A stretch of DNA of 6,340 nt from Vitreoscilla sp. (GTDB lineage: Bacteria > Pseudomonadota > Gammaproteobacteria > Burkholderiales > Burkholderiaceae). The position numbers were made by a program, and so were the translations under genes. Shown in pieces: positions 5,939-6,340 of the stretch (position 1 is its first letter; each line of letters starts with the position of its first letter). The notes under the pieces are model-generated. The model was not told the DNA's origin. It worked only from the letters and a program-made list of their open reading frames with translations, and made no database searches. The stretch covers positions 1 to 6,340 of the forward strand of contig JACMOG010000888.1 of the NCBI GenBank assembly GCA_014378125.1, written 5' to 3'.

Positions 5939-6340
5939 GGCGTGGCCCCGGCCGGCGCCGGGAAGTGCTGGCGCCAGTGGTTGGCGATGTCGAGGCGCCG
6001 GCACACCCACACGCGGTCGTGCCGCGCCACATGGTCGAGGAAGCGCTGCAGCGCGCCGATGCGGCCGGGTCGCCCCAGCAGGCGGCAGTGCATGCCGACG
6101 CTCATCAAGCGCGGCGTGTCGGCGCCTTCGGCCCACAGCGCGTCGAAGCTGTCGCGCAGGTAGACGAAGAAGTGCTCGCCGGTGGCGAAGCCTTGCGGCA
6201 GCGCGAAGCGCATGTCGTTGCAGTCGAGCGTGTAGGGCACCACCAGGTGCGGCACCTCCGCGCCGTCGGTGCGCCGCACGCGGGTCCAGAAGGGCAGGTC
6301 GTCGCCGTAGTAGTCGCTGTCGTAGGCGAAGCCGCCCACG
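5935..6340 (-). CDS. puuE: Cofactor-independent allantoinase (polysaccharide-deacetylase fold), C-terminal part
   Basis: PuuE hydrolyses (S)-allantoin to allantoate, the step just after UraD. It belongs to the NodB/polysaccharide-deacetylase superfamily and is unrelated to the metal amidohydrolase allantoinase AllB. Only about 134 C-terminal residues lie in the window; the frame runs off the right edge, and the first full codon is GTG (6339-6337), read here as an internal Val. Recognisable blocks in order are GGFAYDSDYYGDDLPFW, PHLVVPYTLDCNDMRF, GEHFFVYLRDSFDALWAEG, RLMSVGMHCRLLGRPGR and VWVCRRLDIANHW. This series, especially the YTLD.NDMRF and MS.G.H.RL.GRPGR blocks, is diagnostic of PuuE and not of chitin deacetylases. 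The TGA at 5937-5935 overlaps the uraD ATG by ATGA coupling. Family members are around 300 residues, so a little under half is visible. The 5' end and any promoter are outside the window. Confidence 0.94.
   Translation of the reverse strand, partial: VGGFAYDSDYYGDDLPFWTRVRRTDGAEVPHLVVPYTLDCNDMRFALPQGFATGEHFFVYLRDSFDALWAEGADTPRLMSVGMHCRLLGRPGRIGALQRFLDHVARHDRVWVCRRLDIANHWRQHFPAPAGATP

Noticed and set aside
1..6340. CRISPR arrays, tRNA/rRNA genes, insertion sequences, phage or defence genes
   Set aside because: No regularly spaced repeats, RNA gene signatures, transposase motifs or flanking target duplications were seen; nearly all bases are assigned to purine-pathway genes.

Overview
The window is a very GC-rich, densely packed bacterial chromosome segment. 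Its gene content and protein sequences fit a betaproteobacterium of the order Burkholderiales, probably a Comamonadaceae-like lineage. That assignment rests on recall of protein style, not on a search. The theme is purine salvage and catabolism.

On the + strand, from the left edge: the C-terminal part of guanine deaminase (guaD, cut by the window start), then a complete four-gene ABC importer of the BMP/PnrA (nucleoside or purine) type. The importer consists of a double-domain ATPase (525-2072), two BPD_transp_2-type permeases (2059-3159 and 3159-4079) and a BMP-family substrate-binding lipoprotein (4160-5332). Junctions are very tight: the guaD stop directly abuts the ATPase start (TGAATG), the ATPase and first permease overlap by 14 nt, and the two permeases overlap by 1 nt (TGATG). 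These four genes therefore look like one transcript. Only the binding-protein gene is set apart, by an 80-nt spacer that holds two tandem hairpins and a strong ribosome binding site.

On the - strand, converging on the transporter from the right edge: the C-terminal part of the cofactor-independent allantoinase PuuE (cut by the window end), then uraD (OHCU decarboxylase), coupled to it by an ATGA overlap. The 84-nt gap between the convergent units holds an elaborate inverted repeat (17-bp perfect arms plus a third near-copy), most likely a bidirectional terminator.

Taken together: a purine or purine derivative is bound at the membrane and imported; guanine is deaminated to xanthine by GuaD; xanthine would be oxidised to urate by enzymes outside the window; UraD then yields (S)-allantoin and PuuE hydrolyses it to allantoate, giving the cell nitrogen. 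The importer's substrate is inferred from family and context only.

I see no clearly undescribed system. The points most worth a second look are two prolines in the Walker B region of the ATPase's only catalytically complete nucleotide site, the hairpin pair inside the transporter operon, and the three-copy repeat between the convergent operons.
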